Shown here: one piece after another, positions 10,991 through 21,902 of the stretch | Layout of the letters: every line of letters starts with the position of its first letter | How positions within the stretch are numbered: position 1 is the first letter of the stretch | Assembly: GCA_003996215.1 (NCBI GenBank) | Contig: QJPP01001789.1 | Location: 310,001 to 374,000 of the forward strand | Direction of reading: 5' to 3' | Source of the DNA: Jaltomata sinuosa | Taxonomy: Eukaryota; Streptophyta; Magnoliopsida; Solanales; Solanaceae | DNA length: 64,000 nt | Position numbers and translations under genes: made by a program | Notes under the pieces: generated by a model | Told to the model about the DNA's origin: nothing | Seen by the model: only the letters and a program-made list of their open reading frames with translations | The model's database searches: none

Positions 10991-12540
10991 ACCATTGCGG
11001 ATATTATTGGCATCCCACCAGGTATTTGTACTCATAAGATACAGTTAGAAGAAGATTGCACTCCCACCACCGAGCACCAGCGGAGACTGAATCCGCCAAT
11101 GCAAGAGGTGGTGAAGAAAGAAATCATCAAATGGCTCGATGCTGGAGTGGTTTACCCAATTTCTGATAGCAAATGGGTAAGCCCAGTGCAATGTGTTCCT
11201 AAGAAGGGAGGAATGACTGTGGTAGCTAATGAAAAAAATGAGTTGATTCTATTAAGACCTGTCACAGGGTGGCGAGTCTGTATGGATTACCGGAAGCTAA
11301 ACTCCTGGACTCTCCGTGATCCTTTCCCCATGCCCTTTATGGATCAGATGCTGGATAGATTAGCTGGAAGGGGTTGGTACTGCTTTTTGGATGGATATTC
11401 GGGATACAACCAAATATCTATCACCCCGGAAGATTAGGAGAAAACCACTTTCACCTGTCCCTACGGTATGTTTGCTTTTAGACGCATGCCCTTTAGTGTT
11501 TGCAATGCTCCTGCAACATTCCAAAGATGCATGATGTCTATCTTTTTTGATATAGTAGAGAACACATTGGAAGTCTTCATGGATGAATTTTCGATAGTGG
11601 GTGATGCATTTGATGATTGCTGGACTAATTTGGGTCAAGCATTGCAAAGGTGTGAAGAGTCAAACCTCGTGCTGAATTGGGAGAAATGTCATTTCATGGT
11701 GCAGGAAGGCATTGTATTAGGGCACCAGATATCTTTGAGAGGTCTAGAGGTGGATAGAGCCAAGATAGAAGTCATCGAGAAACTACCTCCACCCATTTCA
11801 GTAAAGGGTATGAGGAGCTTTCTTGGTCATGCCAATTTCTACCGAAGATTCATTAAAGAATTCTCTAAGATTGCTAACCCTTTGTGCAGGTTGCTTGAAA
11901 AAGAGACTAAGTTTGTATTTGATGCTGAGTGTTTGAGGGCGTTTGAATGCCTAAAAGAAAAGTTAGTGGATGCTCCTATTATAATTGCCCCGGATTTGTC
12001 CAAACCGTTCGAAGTAATGTGCGATGCGAGTGGTGTTGCACTTGGAGCTGTTCTGGGACAGAAGCGAGACAAACTTTTTCACCCCATTTATTATGCTAGT
12101 AAAGCATTGAATGGGGTGCAAAAGAACTACACAGTGACAGAACAGAAGCTGCTGGCTGTTGTATACTCTTTTGAGAAATTCAGAGCGTACTTACTTGGTA
12201 CAAAAGTGGTGGTGCACACAGATCATGCAGCCTTGAGGTATTTAATGACCAAGAAGGATGCAAAACCTCGACTAATCCGATGGGTGCTATTGTTGCAGGA
12301 ATTTGACTTTGAAGTCAAAAATCGGAAAGGGTGTGAAAACCAGGTGGCGGATCATCTGTCCAGGCTTGAGAGGGAAGAGAAAGTAGTAGATAAACCGGAG
12401 ATTGATGATGCATTCCCGAATAAGCAGGTGATGGCCACGTCACTTGATATGGTGCCTTGGTACGCTGATTTCTCAAATTATGTGGTGAGTGACATGATCC
12501 CGGAAGATTTAAACTTCCACCAGAAAAAGAAGTTTTTTCT
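10991..12540 (+). pseudogene. Athila reverse transcriptase and RNase H
   Basis: The domain runs from KWVSPVQCVPKKGG and RVCMDYRKLNSWT through FLDGYSGYNQIS to the RNase H motifs MCDASGVALGAVLG, TVTEQKLLAVVY and HTDHAALRYL. A TAG at 11435-11437 interrupts the frame. The catalytic pair normally written as two aspartates is Asp-Glu here (FMDEFS, codons 11582-11587), a change that should abolish polymerase activity. The frame ends at about 12540 through an extra T in a T run before a TGA. The enzyme would copy element RNA into DNA inside the particle, primed by tRNA-Asp. Confidence 0.9.
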
Positions 12541-13724
12541 GGGATGAGCCATATTTATTCCGGTTGTGTGCTGACAACATAGTAAGGAGATGTGTACCGG
12601 AAGTGGAAATGACAAGCATCTTGCAATCTTGTCATTCGTCCCCAGTTGGAGGACATCATGCGGGTAATCGAACCGCCCGAAAAATCTTACAGTGTGGTTA
12701 TTATTGGACGACAATCCAGAAAGATTCATATGAATTTGCCAAGTTCTGTGATCAATGCCAACGAAGAGGAGCAATCTCTCGCCGACAAGAGTTGCCCATG
12801 TCCACTATTTTGGAGGTTGAGTTGTTCGATGTATGGGGGATAGATTTCATGGGCCCTTTTGACAGCTCTTATGGGAACCGTTACATCTTGGTAGCGGTGG
12901 ATTATGTTTCAAAGTAGGTAGAGACGGTTGCTTTGGCCGATAACGAAGGGAGAAGTGTGGTGGCTTTTCTAAAAAGAAACATCTTTGCTCGGTTTGGCAC
13001 CCCTCGCAATATCATAAGTGATGGAGGGTCACATTTTTGCAATAAGGTATTCCGGGCTGCTCTAGAAAAATACGGGGTGAAGCAACACAAAGTAGCCACA
13101 CCTTATCACCCCCAAACAAGTGGGCAAGTCGAAGTGTCGAACCGTGAAATTAAAGAGATATTGGCAAAGTCTGTTAATGTGAACCAGCGAGATTGGGCAA
13201 GAAAGTTGGATGACGCACTCTGGGCGTACCGAACAGCGTTTAAAACGCCAATAGGTATGTCTCCTTACCAATTTGTTTTTGGTAAAGCTTGTCACTTGCC
13301 CGTGAAACTTGAGCACAAAGCCCTTTGGGCGCTCAAAAAGTTAAATCTCAGTTGGAGAGATACAGCGGAACTAAGGTTGGAACAATTGAATGAGATGGAC
13401 GAGTTCCGATTGCGAGCATATGAGAGATCTGCTCTCTACAAGGAACGAATGAAGCTATACCATGACAGAAAAATTGAGAAAAGGGAGTTCAAAGTTGGGG
13501 ACTTGGTATTGTTGTTCAACTCCAGGTTCAAATTATTTCCCGGAAAACTCAAATCCAAATGGTCCAGACCATTCAAAGTACACCAAGTGTTTCCATCCGG
13601 TGTGGTTGAACTCGAAAATACGGATGGTGAGTTGTTCAAAGCCAATGGGCAGAGGGTAAAGCAATATTTGGGCCTCCCGGAGGAGGTACATGTTCTGTCT
13701 CTGGTGTATCTTGATGAAGTCTGA
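12541..13724 (+). pseudogene. Athila integrase
   Basis: After the frameshift the sequence encodes the zinc-binding H-H-C-C region (CHSSPVGGHHAGNRT ... CDQCQRRG) and the DDE core. The catalytic residues are present: Asp in WGIDFMGPF (12843-12845), Asp in ISDGGSHF (13020-13022) and Glu in GQVEVSNREIK (13131-13133). A TAG at 12915-12917 replaces a tryptophan-type codon between the first and second catalytic residues. The C-terminal part (13440-13724) includes a GDLVLLFNSRFKLFPGKLKS block and ends at TGA 13722-13724. It would have joined element DNA to the chromosome. Confidence 0.9.
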
Positions 13725-13894
13725 GTAATCAAGACACCCGCGTCTTGCCGCGACGTTAAATCAGGCGCTGTATGGGAGGCAACCTATGAATTGTTGTTGT
13801 ATTATGATCTTACGAAAATTTGATTTGTTAGAAGTGGTTAATTTGTGCGTTGAGTGTGTAGGTACAAAAAGGTGGAAGTAACAGTATGTTCTGT

Positions 13895-14130
13895 CTATGG
13901 ATGACGGTTCCTGTTGGTGGGTCGTCAACTGGATGACGGACCGTCACACAAACCATCACAGTCGGACAAATATGTATCCCCACTGTTTAGTGGTGACGGT
14001 AAGAGTGACGGACCGTCACAGCTTTGGTGGACCATCATTCCAGGCCTTCACCAAGGCACTCACAAGGGATCATTGTTTATGTAAGACGCACTAAGTGACG
14101 GGCTACTAGGTTGTTGACGGACCATCACTT
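13895..14130 (+). repeat. internal TGACG/CGTCA dyad cluster 1
   Basis: Contains GGATGACGGACCGTCACAC, GTGACGGTAAGAGTGACGG and TTGACGGACCATCACTT, the same motif family as the LTR array. In the second of these the two TGACG starts are 12 bp apart. Confidence 0.75.
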
Positions 14131-14736
14131 GGGCCACCACATCAGGTAAGTATTAAATTTTTGGTACCCCGACCCGCTACTCACCTAAACCTGCCTAAAT
14201 ATATTGAAATCACCTTCATCATCTTCCCACTAATATTCTACTCTCAAGCCCCAACCCTCCATTAAAATCAAAATCCTCTCTTCCCCAAGCAAATCCCACA
14301 TCCCCATCGTCCATTTTTTTCACCAGTCGTCCAAAACGCACGAACCAAATTTCCCATCGAAGAATAGGGTTGTCCATCGGTTCTGTAAATCTAAAAGGAA
14401 TAGAAGTTTTTTCTCTCTTACTAAAAAAATCAAGTTATGATTCTAAACTCTTCCTTGTTGGAATTATTGAATAACATTATGTCGAAATACCGGAGGAAAT
14501 TGTTGGGTTTGTATATTTGTGAAATTGTGATAATGTAAATGTTGTTGGGTATGAGTGGTGTTGTTGTTTGAAATCATAAATTTGACATGGGTGAAGTCTT
14601 GAGTAACCCATGGGATTAAATACATGATGGGTGGTGACTTTGTGAAACCAAATCCCGCAAAGAATGGGAAAACCCCGAATAGAGCACAAGGTGTTCGAGG
14701 AAATGCCTCAAAGAAAGGAAAACACGTTGTCTCAAC

Positions 14737-14880
14737 CTGACGGTTGGCATGACGGCCCGTCACACCCGTGACTGCCCATTAGCCAAGCCGTCAACAATAA
14801 ACAGTTCACTGTCTTAGAGTGACGGCCGGTGTGATGGTCCGTCACCCATGTGACTGACCATCACCCAAACCATCACTCCG
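14737..14880 (+). repeat. internal TGACG/CGTCA dyad cluster 2
   Basis: Contains CTGACGGTTGGCATGACGG followed by CCCGTCACACCCGTGAC, then GTGACGGCCGGTGTGATGG with GTCCGTCACCC. Nearly identical to LTR units, and lies directly before the third ORF. Confidence 0.78.
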
Positions 14881-14945
14881 AGACAGTGGCGATAGTTGAG
14901 TGTTTTCCTATTCTCATGTGTTTGAACTTGTTCACTTACAGGTAC

Positions 14946-16859
14946 ATGGCCCCCAAACAACAACCACCTCACGGCCAAGCACAAAAGAGGAAAGAAAGAT
15001 CCGCTACCACTCGGACCCTAATAGATGAATCGAGTAGCGAAGAAGAAGCAGTTGAAGCCCCGGCTTACCAGACTAGGCTATCCAAAAGAAGAAACACCCA
15101 AGTCTCCCAGTCTGAAGAGGAGAGTGGGTCATCTAGCAGTAGGTCAGGGAGTGATAGTGGATCTGAAGAAAGTGGTAGCTCCAGCCCCAGTCCGGAGGAT
15201 GTAAGTGGTACTGAAACCACCAAAAATGCAGAGAGGGCACCCATGGATAGAGAATTAATTCGGTGGGCAGTTGAGGGTGCTCGGAAGCACTATTTTGACG
15301 GTCTTACCAAAACAATGTCGAGGAGCAACAAAAGACCGATAGTTCAAATTATTACCACGGATCTGCCAGAATACCCAGTTCTTCAGACACAGTTTCAGAG
15401 GTACCATCTTGAGTGGATGAGCTCACCTCCGGGATTCTATTATCCAGAACTAGTCCGGGAATTCTATGCCAACTATTTGGCACATTTGGAGAGCAGATGT
15501 GAGAAAGGAAAAGGGGTTAAATCAGCACCAAGGCAGGACAGGGTTTCGGTTCGGGGTAAACAAGTAAACATCTCCCGAGAGACGATTAACAGAGTCCTCT
15601 TCGGCCCTGAATACATTTCTCCACCTAATATGCCAGAGTTTTATGACAAGATTGCCAACACATACTCGCAGAGACCATGGATAGCACAGACATTGACTGA
15701 TGGCTCACCATCTTGGCTAAATCAGAGCGGACGGATATCGAAGTAATCACTAAGCTTAGTAGCAAAGTTTTGGTGGGCTGTTGTGCGGTACAAGCTATTT
15801 CCTACAGGTGGAGACGCTAATTTGGATGAGGGAAGAGCCATCCTTGTGGCAAGTTTGATAGTCGGGTACGTCATCAACTTCGGAATGATAATTGCAGACG
15901 AGATGCGGACCAGGGCCATAAAAACTACTTCTTCTTTGTCGTTCCCGTGTCTGGTTACTGAGCTATGCAGGCGTTCAGAGGTATCGATATTGGACGGTAT
16001 TGATGAGCAAGTGACAGCATCATCCACGCAAAATATTAACAAATCAAATGATGACACTAAGTTTGACATGAGGATTCATAAGCCTCAGATCTTTGAGGAA
16101 CCAACCATAACCACCTCGGAGGCGACCGACACTCCATCAGGCACAGAGATGCCAATTGCGGTGTTTGATCCGAAGACTTCACAAACAACGAGAGCTACTG
16201 TCGAAAGCTCTGGCACTGCAGCAAGGCCTCCTCTACCACCGGAATATCACATGAATCCCCGAAATTTTGCTAAAATGGTGCAGAAGCAAAAATAGATGGA
16301 TAAATAAATTGCCGCTTGGACGGACTTGTTCAAACCCACCATTGATGAACCAATACGGAAGGCTCTGAAGCCTTTCGAGGGGATGCATTCAAGGGTCGAT
16401 GCGATGGAAACCCGAATGGAGGCAAGGCTAAATGAAATGAGCATCCCGGACCTGGCAAGATTTAATGTGGAACTGAAGAAGGTAAAGGATGATATCACCA
16501 CCCTCAAGCAAGAAAAAACACTTTATGATGAGACTTCAGAGTTCGTGGACTTGGAAGAAGAAACCACAATAGTGGATTTGATGGGTCGGCCACTGAGAAT
16601 TAATGAACCCCAAGCAGGTGAAAGTGGGGTAAAGAAGTCAAAGAATAGAAACCACAGAAAGAAATCATCCGAGGAAGACGAGTTAGAGGTGGCAAAGCAG
16701 CGGTCGGTAGTAGACGAGCAACTGCGACAGGAAAGAGTGCGTGCCCAAGTAGGTGGGGCATCATCCAGTGCAGTACCAGAATCTGGAGAGACTCCAGATG
16801 TTAATGAGCTGCGTACGTTAGCCGAAATTGGTGTCACTGATCCTCATACCGAAACCTAA
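14946..16859 (+). pseudogene. Athila third ORF ('env-like' position; putative plant transposon protein domain)
   Basis: Starts at MAPKQQPPHGQAQKRK (ATG 14946). A long Ser/Glu-rich acidic segment follows (about residues 25-80), then a conserved domain with KQVNISRETINRVLFGPEY at about 15560-15610 that I recognise as the plant-transposon protein domain found in this position of Athila elements. The frame breaks near 15725 and again near 15767, resumes as RYKLFPTGGDANLDEGRAIL, and meets TAG 16293-16295 and TAA 16305-16307 before a last acidic, coiled-coil-like segment to 16859. This ORF has been called env-like from its position only; I see no signal peptide or clear membrane segment, so its role is unknown. 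Confidence 0.78.
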
Positions 16860-18260
16860 ATTTCCCAGGTACTCCTATGCCTTTGTTCTGTATATCTGTT
16901 TCGTTAATCATTGAGGACAATGCTATATTCTTTTGTTAGGGGTAGGGGTATTACCACCGAAGGTTTTTGTTGTCGTGTTTCCTTTCCTTCGGTGTACTAT
17001 CTAGTAGAACCGGCATGTTTAAGTTGTTTTTACTTTCATTAGTAGGTGATGTTGTAGCTAGCATGGCTGTGAATGGTTAAAATAAAAAGGAGCCCCCTCC
17101 GAAAAAGTTGTTTTTTGTACTTGTGTATGGAAAATTTACTGTTATGAATCCTTGAGTGTCTTTGTATGCATGTGCGAAGAACGATCTTGTTTAGCCTGAA
17201 TTATTGTTTCAATGGTTGGTAGTGTATGGTTTCCTGATGCCAAGTGTGTGTGAGCTTATTGTTATAAACTCTCACTCTGTTCATGCATCTAGAACTTGCC
17301 CGGTCTATTTTGTTAAGCTTGAAGTTGGTTGCTTAGGAAAGGATCACAAGCCCTTTTTGTGTGCAGTTCACTTAGCCTATAAGACCGTCCAAATGCAAAT
17401 AATCCCTTTGATCCATGTTTGAGCCATAATTGACCCTATTATTTCAATAACCTGTCACCGTTTCTTTTTAACTTTGAATCCTTATCTTGGCCCTGGTCCT
17501 TCCTTGGACATCGTGCACCTCAACTCAGGCAATCAGCCTAAGTTGAGGGTGGCTACTATAGAGGTAAATGATAAGAAAAATAGGATGGACAAGATTGGTT
17601 GTGGATAGAAGGAAAATTTCATGTGTGTGCCTAAGAAAAAAAAGAGAGAGAAACAAAAAAAAAATGAAAAAGAATTGTCAAAATAAAGAGGCCTCACCTG
17701 TAGCTAGAAAGAAGGAAATAAAAAGGTGAATAAGGATGGACGAAGTAAAGTTAAGTGGAAATAGTAGGTCGGTGATTCCAAGGAGGGTTTAGTCACTATT
17801 CCCCAAACGTATCTTACCTACACCCGAAGCGTCATTACAAGCCAAAACAAGTCCTGTAGTGATCATGAGCGGCTTTCTGAAAAACTGAAATAGAATAGCA
17901 AGGGCAAGCCTATGGCATCGCATGTGCATTGTTTGAAATCATTTGTGAGCGTGAGCGTCTTACTTAGTTCCAAAAATCTATGTGTGGGACTTCCTTGTGG
18001 TGAGAGCATCAGGATTTCAATATTACTTTCTGATTGTTGGGATAGCGATTCATGTATTTGTAGAATGTTCAGTCACATCGGCATGACACCCTTGGATCCT
18101 GACGAGTTAGCTTTTCAGAACACTTTTGTAGTACCGGGGGAGCTTGGTTTGAATTGCTTGAATCATTGATTAGCCATGGTTGCTAGAAACATGTTCTATA
18201 GCGTCGTAGTTAAGTCATCAGTTTTATTTCTGTTGTCATGTTGCTTGAGGACAAGCGAAC
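16860..18260 (+). other. Athila 3' untranslated region
   Basis: No conserved protein. Contains an A/G-rich stretch at about 17625-17690 and short unconvincing ORFs (17204-17422, 17912-18169). Confidence 0.6.
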
Positions 18261-18278
18261 GTTTTAAGTTGAGGGTGT
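18261..18278 (+). other. polypurine tract of the Athila-like element
   Basis: GTTTTAAGTTGAGGGTGT ends at the 3' LTR start. Its core GTTGAGGG is purine-rich and in the right place for second-strand priming. Confidence 0.6.
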
Positions 18279-19787
18279 TGATGTGCCGGTATTCTACGGC
18301 ACATTTGACGCCTTTAACTAAGAATACTCGCAAGTTTTTAAGCAACCTTTTGTGGTTTTTGATGTTTTTATGTTGTATATGTAGGAAATGGAGACAAGGA
18401 TAGAAAGGAATTGAAAAATACTCAAAACTAAGTAACACTGGTTAGGCTTGACGGAGGGCCTGACGGCTCGTCACACAGGTGACTGACCATCAGGGGAGCC
18501 ACCAAACCTGGCAGCAGCTAAAGGATGCACTGGTTATGGTGACGGTTGGCGTGACGGTCTGTCACACCCGTGACTGCCCTTCAGAGAAGCCGTCAAATTA
18601 GAGCTTAATGAGATCATGCACTGGTTATGGGTGACGGTTGGCGTGACGGGCCGTCACACCTGTGACTGACCGTCAGCCAAGCCGTCAAGTTAGAGCTAAT
18701 GGAGACCATACACTGGTTATGGGTGACGGTTGGTGTGACGGACCATCACACCTGTGACTGACCGTCACACCTGTGATTGACCGTCAGCCAAACCGTTAAC
18801 GCGAAGCGGGACTCTGAAATCTCTATTTTTGGACTTTATTTCCTGGATTGCTATAAATACCCAGTGTTAGGGTTATTTTAATTATTCATTAACTAATAGT
18901 TTGTGCGATGGTTTGAGCGACTTTTTGAGAGGAGAAAACATGACAAACACGTTTTTCTTCTTATTATTATTCTTCCATTGTTCTTGGGATTTTGGCTTCT
19001 TGTTCTTGGATAATTGAAGCTTGTGTTCATATATCGTAAGAATCTTTTCTCTCTATTATGAATATGATTTTCTTCTCTTTCCCTAATAGCATGAGTAGCT
19101 AACTTCCCACAACTAGGGTTGTGGGAGCCATGGCAAAAGTAGCAATGTAAATTCCGGGTAGCATTGGGTTCAATCTATATGTTGTCACGTCGTTAATCAT
19201 TCATTATTAATGTTTTCTAGTGCTTGCAAATATTAGGACATGCCTAGGTTTAATTTGCTTGAGAAAAGAGATTAAAACCGTGAAATTTGATTAACTACGA
19301 GGATTCGAGACTACCAACTCTCGTCTTATGATTAATGTTGTAACTAGATTAATCTACTTGATGTTTAGAATTGAAATAAGAAAGTTCACCTTTTCAAGTT
19401 CGAGAGAATTGAAAAGGAAATTCGTCTATTTGGTTGAGAAATGTTTAGATGATACCATTAATTCAATCACATTGTGATATGCATATAGAACGAACTCGGT
19501 TAAGCTTGAGTCGAAACTGTTACGACGCCATGGTGAACACTTCCCTAGTTCATTCTCATATTGATTATTACTCGTTGAAACTCATACATTATTATTTTGC
19601 ATTGTACAAATATTGATCACACAAACCCCCCCATTTACCGGAAACTATTGATTATTAGTCATCTAGTTCACTAACGACTTAATTTGCACCTTATTCCCTG
19701 TGGGATCGACCCCAACCTCTGTTGAGTTCTATATTTGACGACGACCACTTACGCTTCTTAATTTGGAGTCGTAATTTGGGCGTATCA
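18279..19787 (+). repeat. 3' LTR of the Athila-like element
   Basis: Begins TGATGTGCCGGTATTC and ends GGGCGTATCA. It matches the 5' LTR with scattered substitutions and is slightly longer (1509 against 1493 bp). In the TGACG array the 3' LTR keeps more intact motifs (for example TGACGGTTGGCGTGACGG at 18540 and again near 18631), while the 5' copy has A or T at several of the same CG sites. Confidence 0.92.
18446..18800 (+). repeat. ~90-bp TGACG-rich tandem repeat in the 3' LTR
   Basis: Units near 18525, 18615 and 18709 with the motif TGACGGTTGGCGTGACGG and an inverted CCGTCA, 12-bp spacing in each. A short extra duplication of CACACCTGTGA-TGACCGTCA is present near 18748-18785 that the 5' LTR lacks. 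Confidence 0.85.
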
Positions 19788-19792
19788 GATGT
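19788..19792. other. target-site duplication GATGT, right copy (Athila insertion)
   Basis: Identical to 6535-6539 and directly after the LTR end GTATCA. Confidence 0.9.
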
Positions 19793-20755
19793 TTCCTTTC
19801 TTACCATCACTAAAGGAGACACTTCCACCTTGGAATGCCTTGAGTGAGAGAAATTCTTCCATTCTTCCAGTCATATGCTTAGAGCAGCCACTATCCATGA
19901 ACCAGCTCTGGCTGCTACCTCTCACTCTTCCCTGCACAAACAATCACTTGTTAGCTTTGGGAACCTATTTTAGGTTGAGTCCCCAGTAATAAGATAGAGG
20001 GTGAATGAGGCTCTTCTTTGCCCAACCTGGAAGCCTAATCCTCCTGGTTGGGGGACCAGGTTGACTGGTGGTTTCCTTTCTTTCAACAAAGGTTCTGCCT
20101 CTTTTAAAAGAAGTTGATCTTGCAGGGCCATTTCTACCACAGTGAGTGCGCAGCCAATTGTCTGGGTTTGACACATATTTGCTATGAGGATCATAAGGAT
20201 GAGTTTTCTTCTGAAATCCAAGACCCTCACCAGCATTGGGTCTCATGTTTGTCAAGTGAATCAAAACATCGAAGGAGACAGTCCATTTAAGGGCTTTTTC
20301 TAAATCAGCCTTAATACAGACCAGGTCCCTCTCAAGTTCTTTGTTCCTTTCAAGAGAGGCTGTGAGATCTAGTTTGAACTTGTTCAATTCATCTTCATGT
20401 TCAAATTGGATATCACTACCATTTCCCTTTCCTTTAAATCCACTTAGAGAGGTGTCTTTTAGTTTTTCAACCAATGAATCATTTTCAGACATGATAATTG
20501 TAATTTTTTCTTCTAAATCAGAAACTTTGGAAGACCAAGTGGTTTTATCAGCTTCAAAGACACTCAGACTATTGTTTTGAAAATCCCTTTCTTTAGTGAG
20601 GTTATAGTATTCATCAATCAAAACATTTGCTAAGGAGCGTAGCTTAATCTTAGAATAGTCTTTGGGATTTCTTTGAACATCACGAAAGCTTACCTCTGGC
20701 TCTTCTCCATCTTCAGATTTTACCATCAGAGCAAAAATGGGAGTCATAGCTGGAT
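19793..20755 (-). pseudogene. copia gag C-terminal linker and protease active site
   Basis: Minus strand. A Glu/Lys/Leu-rich segment with coiled-coil character (LEEKITIIMSENDSLVEKL, then DLTASLERNKELERD) follows gag. The frame then passes a TAG at 19965-19967 and a TGA shortly after, and continues in the same frame to WFMDSGCSKHMTGRMEEF, which carries the copia protease active site Asp-Ser-Gly. The protein is interrupted at 19793 by the Athila element; the remainder is at 6256-6534. Confidence 0.85.
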
Positions 20756-21852
20756 GGTCGATCTTTAATAACCAGCATGGATGCATCCTCTGGAGCTTCC
20801 TCATGATCAGATTCACTAGAGGATTCACCCCATGCAGCTAAGGCCTCCTTTACCACAATATTTATCATTTCCTTCCTTTTGAGTTTTTCAGGGACCGGGT
20901 ACCTCTTTCGTCCCTTCTCATAGTTGTTCTTGGCATAATCTTTGTACTCTTGTTTGTGAAGAGGGAAATCCTTAATGAAGTGTCCGGGTGTTCCACACTT
21001 GTGACAACAGTCATTTCCTTTGAACAGCTTACTTGAGTTTTCTTTTGACGAAAAACCACCATTTCTTCTTATCATCTTTTGAAAGTATCGGGTGATGTAT
21101 GCCATATCAGATTCATCACCACTTGAGTCACTTTTGACAGCTTTAAGAGCCAAGCTTTTGTCCTTCTTGGGTTGTTGTCGTTCTTGATCTTGTTGTTTTT
21201 TGAGCTCATAGGTTTTTAGATTTCCTATTAACTCATCCATGGTTAGAGTCTGAAGGCCCTTAGCTTCAGTGATGGAATTGACTTTGCTTTCCCAGGAGGA
21301 AGGTAGGACACTCAAGATCTTTCTGACAAGCTTGCTTGGTTTGATTCCATCCCCAAGACAGTGGAGTTCATTAATAATGGAGGTGAATCTAGTATGCATT
21401 TCATAAATAGATTCTCCTTCATTCATTCTGAACAACTCATATTGAGTCGTCAACATATCAATCTTGGACTGCTTGACCTGGCTGGTCCCTTCATGAGTTG
21501 TCTGTAATGCATGCCAAATTTCTTGGACTGTTTCACATGCTGAGATACGATTGTATTTTTCAGCACCAATGCCACATACTAGCAACTTCTTTGCCTTGAA
21601 GTTCTTTTCTATTTGTTTCCTGTCAGAGTCAACATATTCTTTTCTTGTTTTAGGGACAGACTTTGTTTCTTCACCAACTGTGATGATTTTCATGGGAACA
21701 TAGGGACCGTCACAGATGACATCCCATAACTCACTATCTTCATCCATGATGAAATCGTGCATCCTCGTCTTCCACCACTCATAGAACTGTCCATTAAACC
21801 TGGGTGGTCTGGTGGTTGACTGTCCTTCTTCAAGGTTTGGTGGAGCTGTCAT
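20713..21852 (-). pseudogene. copia gag (UBN2-type capsid with CCHC zinc knuckle)
   Basis: Starts MTAPPNLEEGQSTTRPPRFN, followed by NGQFYEWWKTRMHDFI, the usual start of plant copia Gag. The central part (MLTTQYELFRMNEGESIYEM; LVRKILSVLPSSWESK) matches the UBN2 gag domain. A zinc knuckle CCHKCGTPGHFIKDF lies near residue 280; the final cysteine of the CCHC pattern is replaced by Phe, so metal binding may be lost. The ORF leaves the conserved frame near 20750-20770 by a small indel. Gag would form the particle shell. Confidence 0.88.
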
Positions 21853-21888
21853 TTCGAGTAAGATCTTTCTACCTTTTAGAAAGCCTTT

Positions 21889-21900
21889 GCTCTGATACTA
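21889..21900 (-). other. tRNA-Met primer binding site of the copia element
   Basis: On the minus strand the sequence is TAGTATCAGAGC, one base from the TGGTATCAGAGC complement of the initiator tRNA-Met 3' end. It lies two bases from the LTR end. Confidence 0.85.
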
Positions 21901-21902
21901 AT

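Larger units (their letters stand above)
13725..14945 (+). other. Athila spacer between pol and the third ORF
   Basis: No convincing protein. Two clusters (about 13895-14130 and 14737-14880) repeat the TGACGG...CCGTCA dyads seen in the LTRs, including pairs with the same 12-bp spacing at 13992 and 14739. The remainder (14150-14700) is C-rich then AT-rich and featureless. Confidence 0.75.
6540..19787 (+). mobile_element. Athila-like Ty3/gypsy retrotransposon, full length (13.2 kb), degenerate
   Basis: A complete element: 5' LTR 6540-8032, tRNA-Asp primer site 8038-8055, gag 8160-9401, pol to 13724, a third ORF at about 14946-16859, polypurine tract near 18261-18278 and 3' LTR 18279-19787, flanked by GATGT on both sides. 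A tRNA-Asp primer site, a long gag-pol frame and an extra downstream ORF are hallmarks of the Athila lineage. Numerous nonsense changes and small indels, plus the loss of an RT catalytic aspartate, make it non-autonomous. LTR differences are few and many are C-to-T or G-to-A at CG sites, as expected for methylated DNA. It is inserted into the copia element, so it is the younger of the two. Confidence 0.92.
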
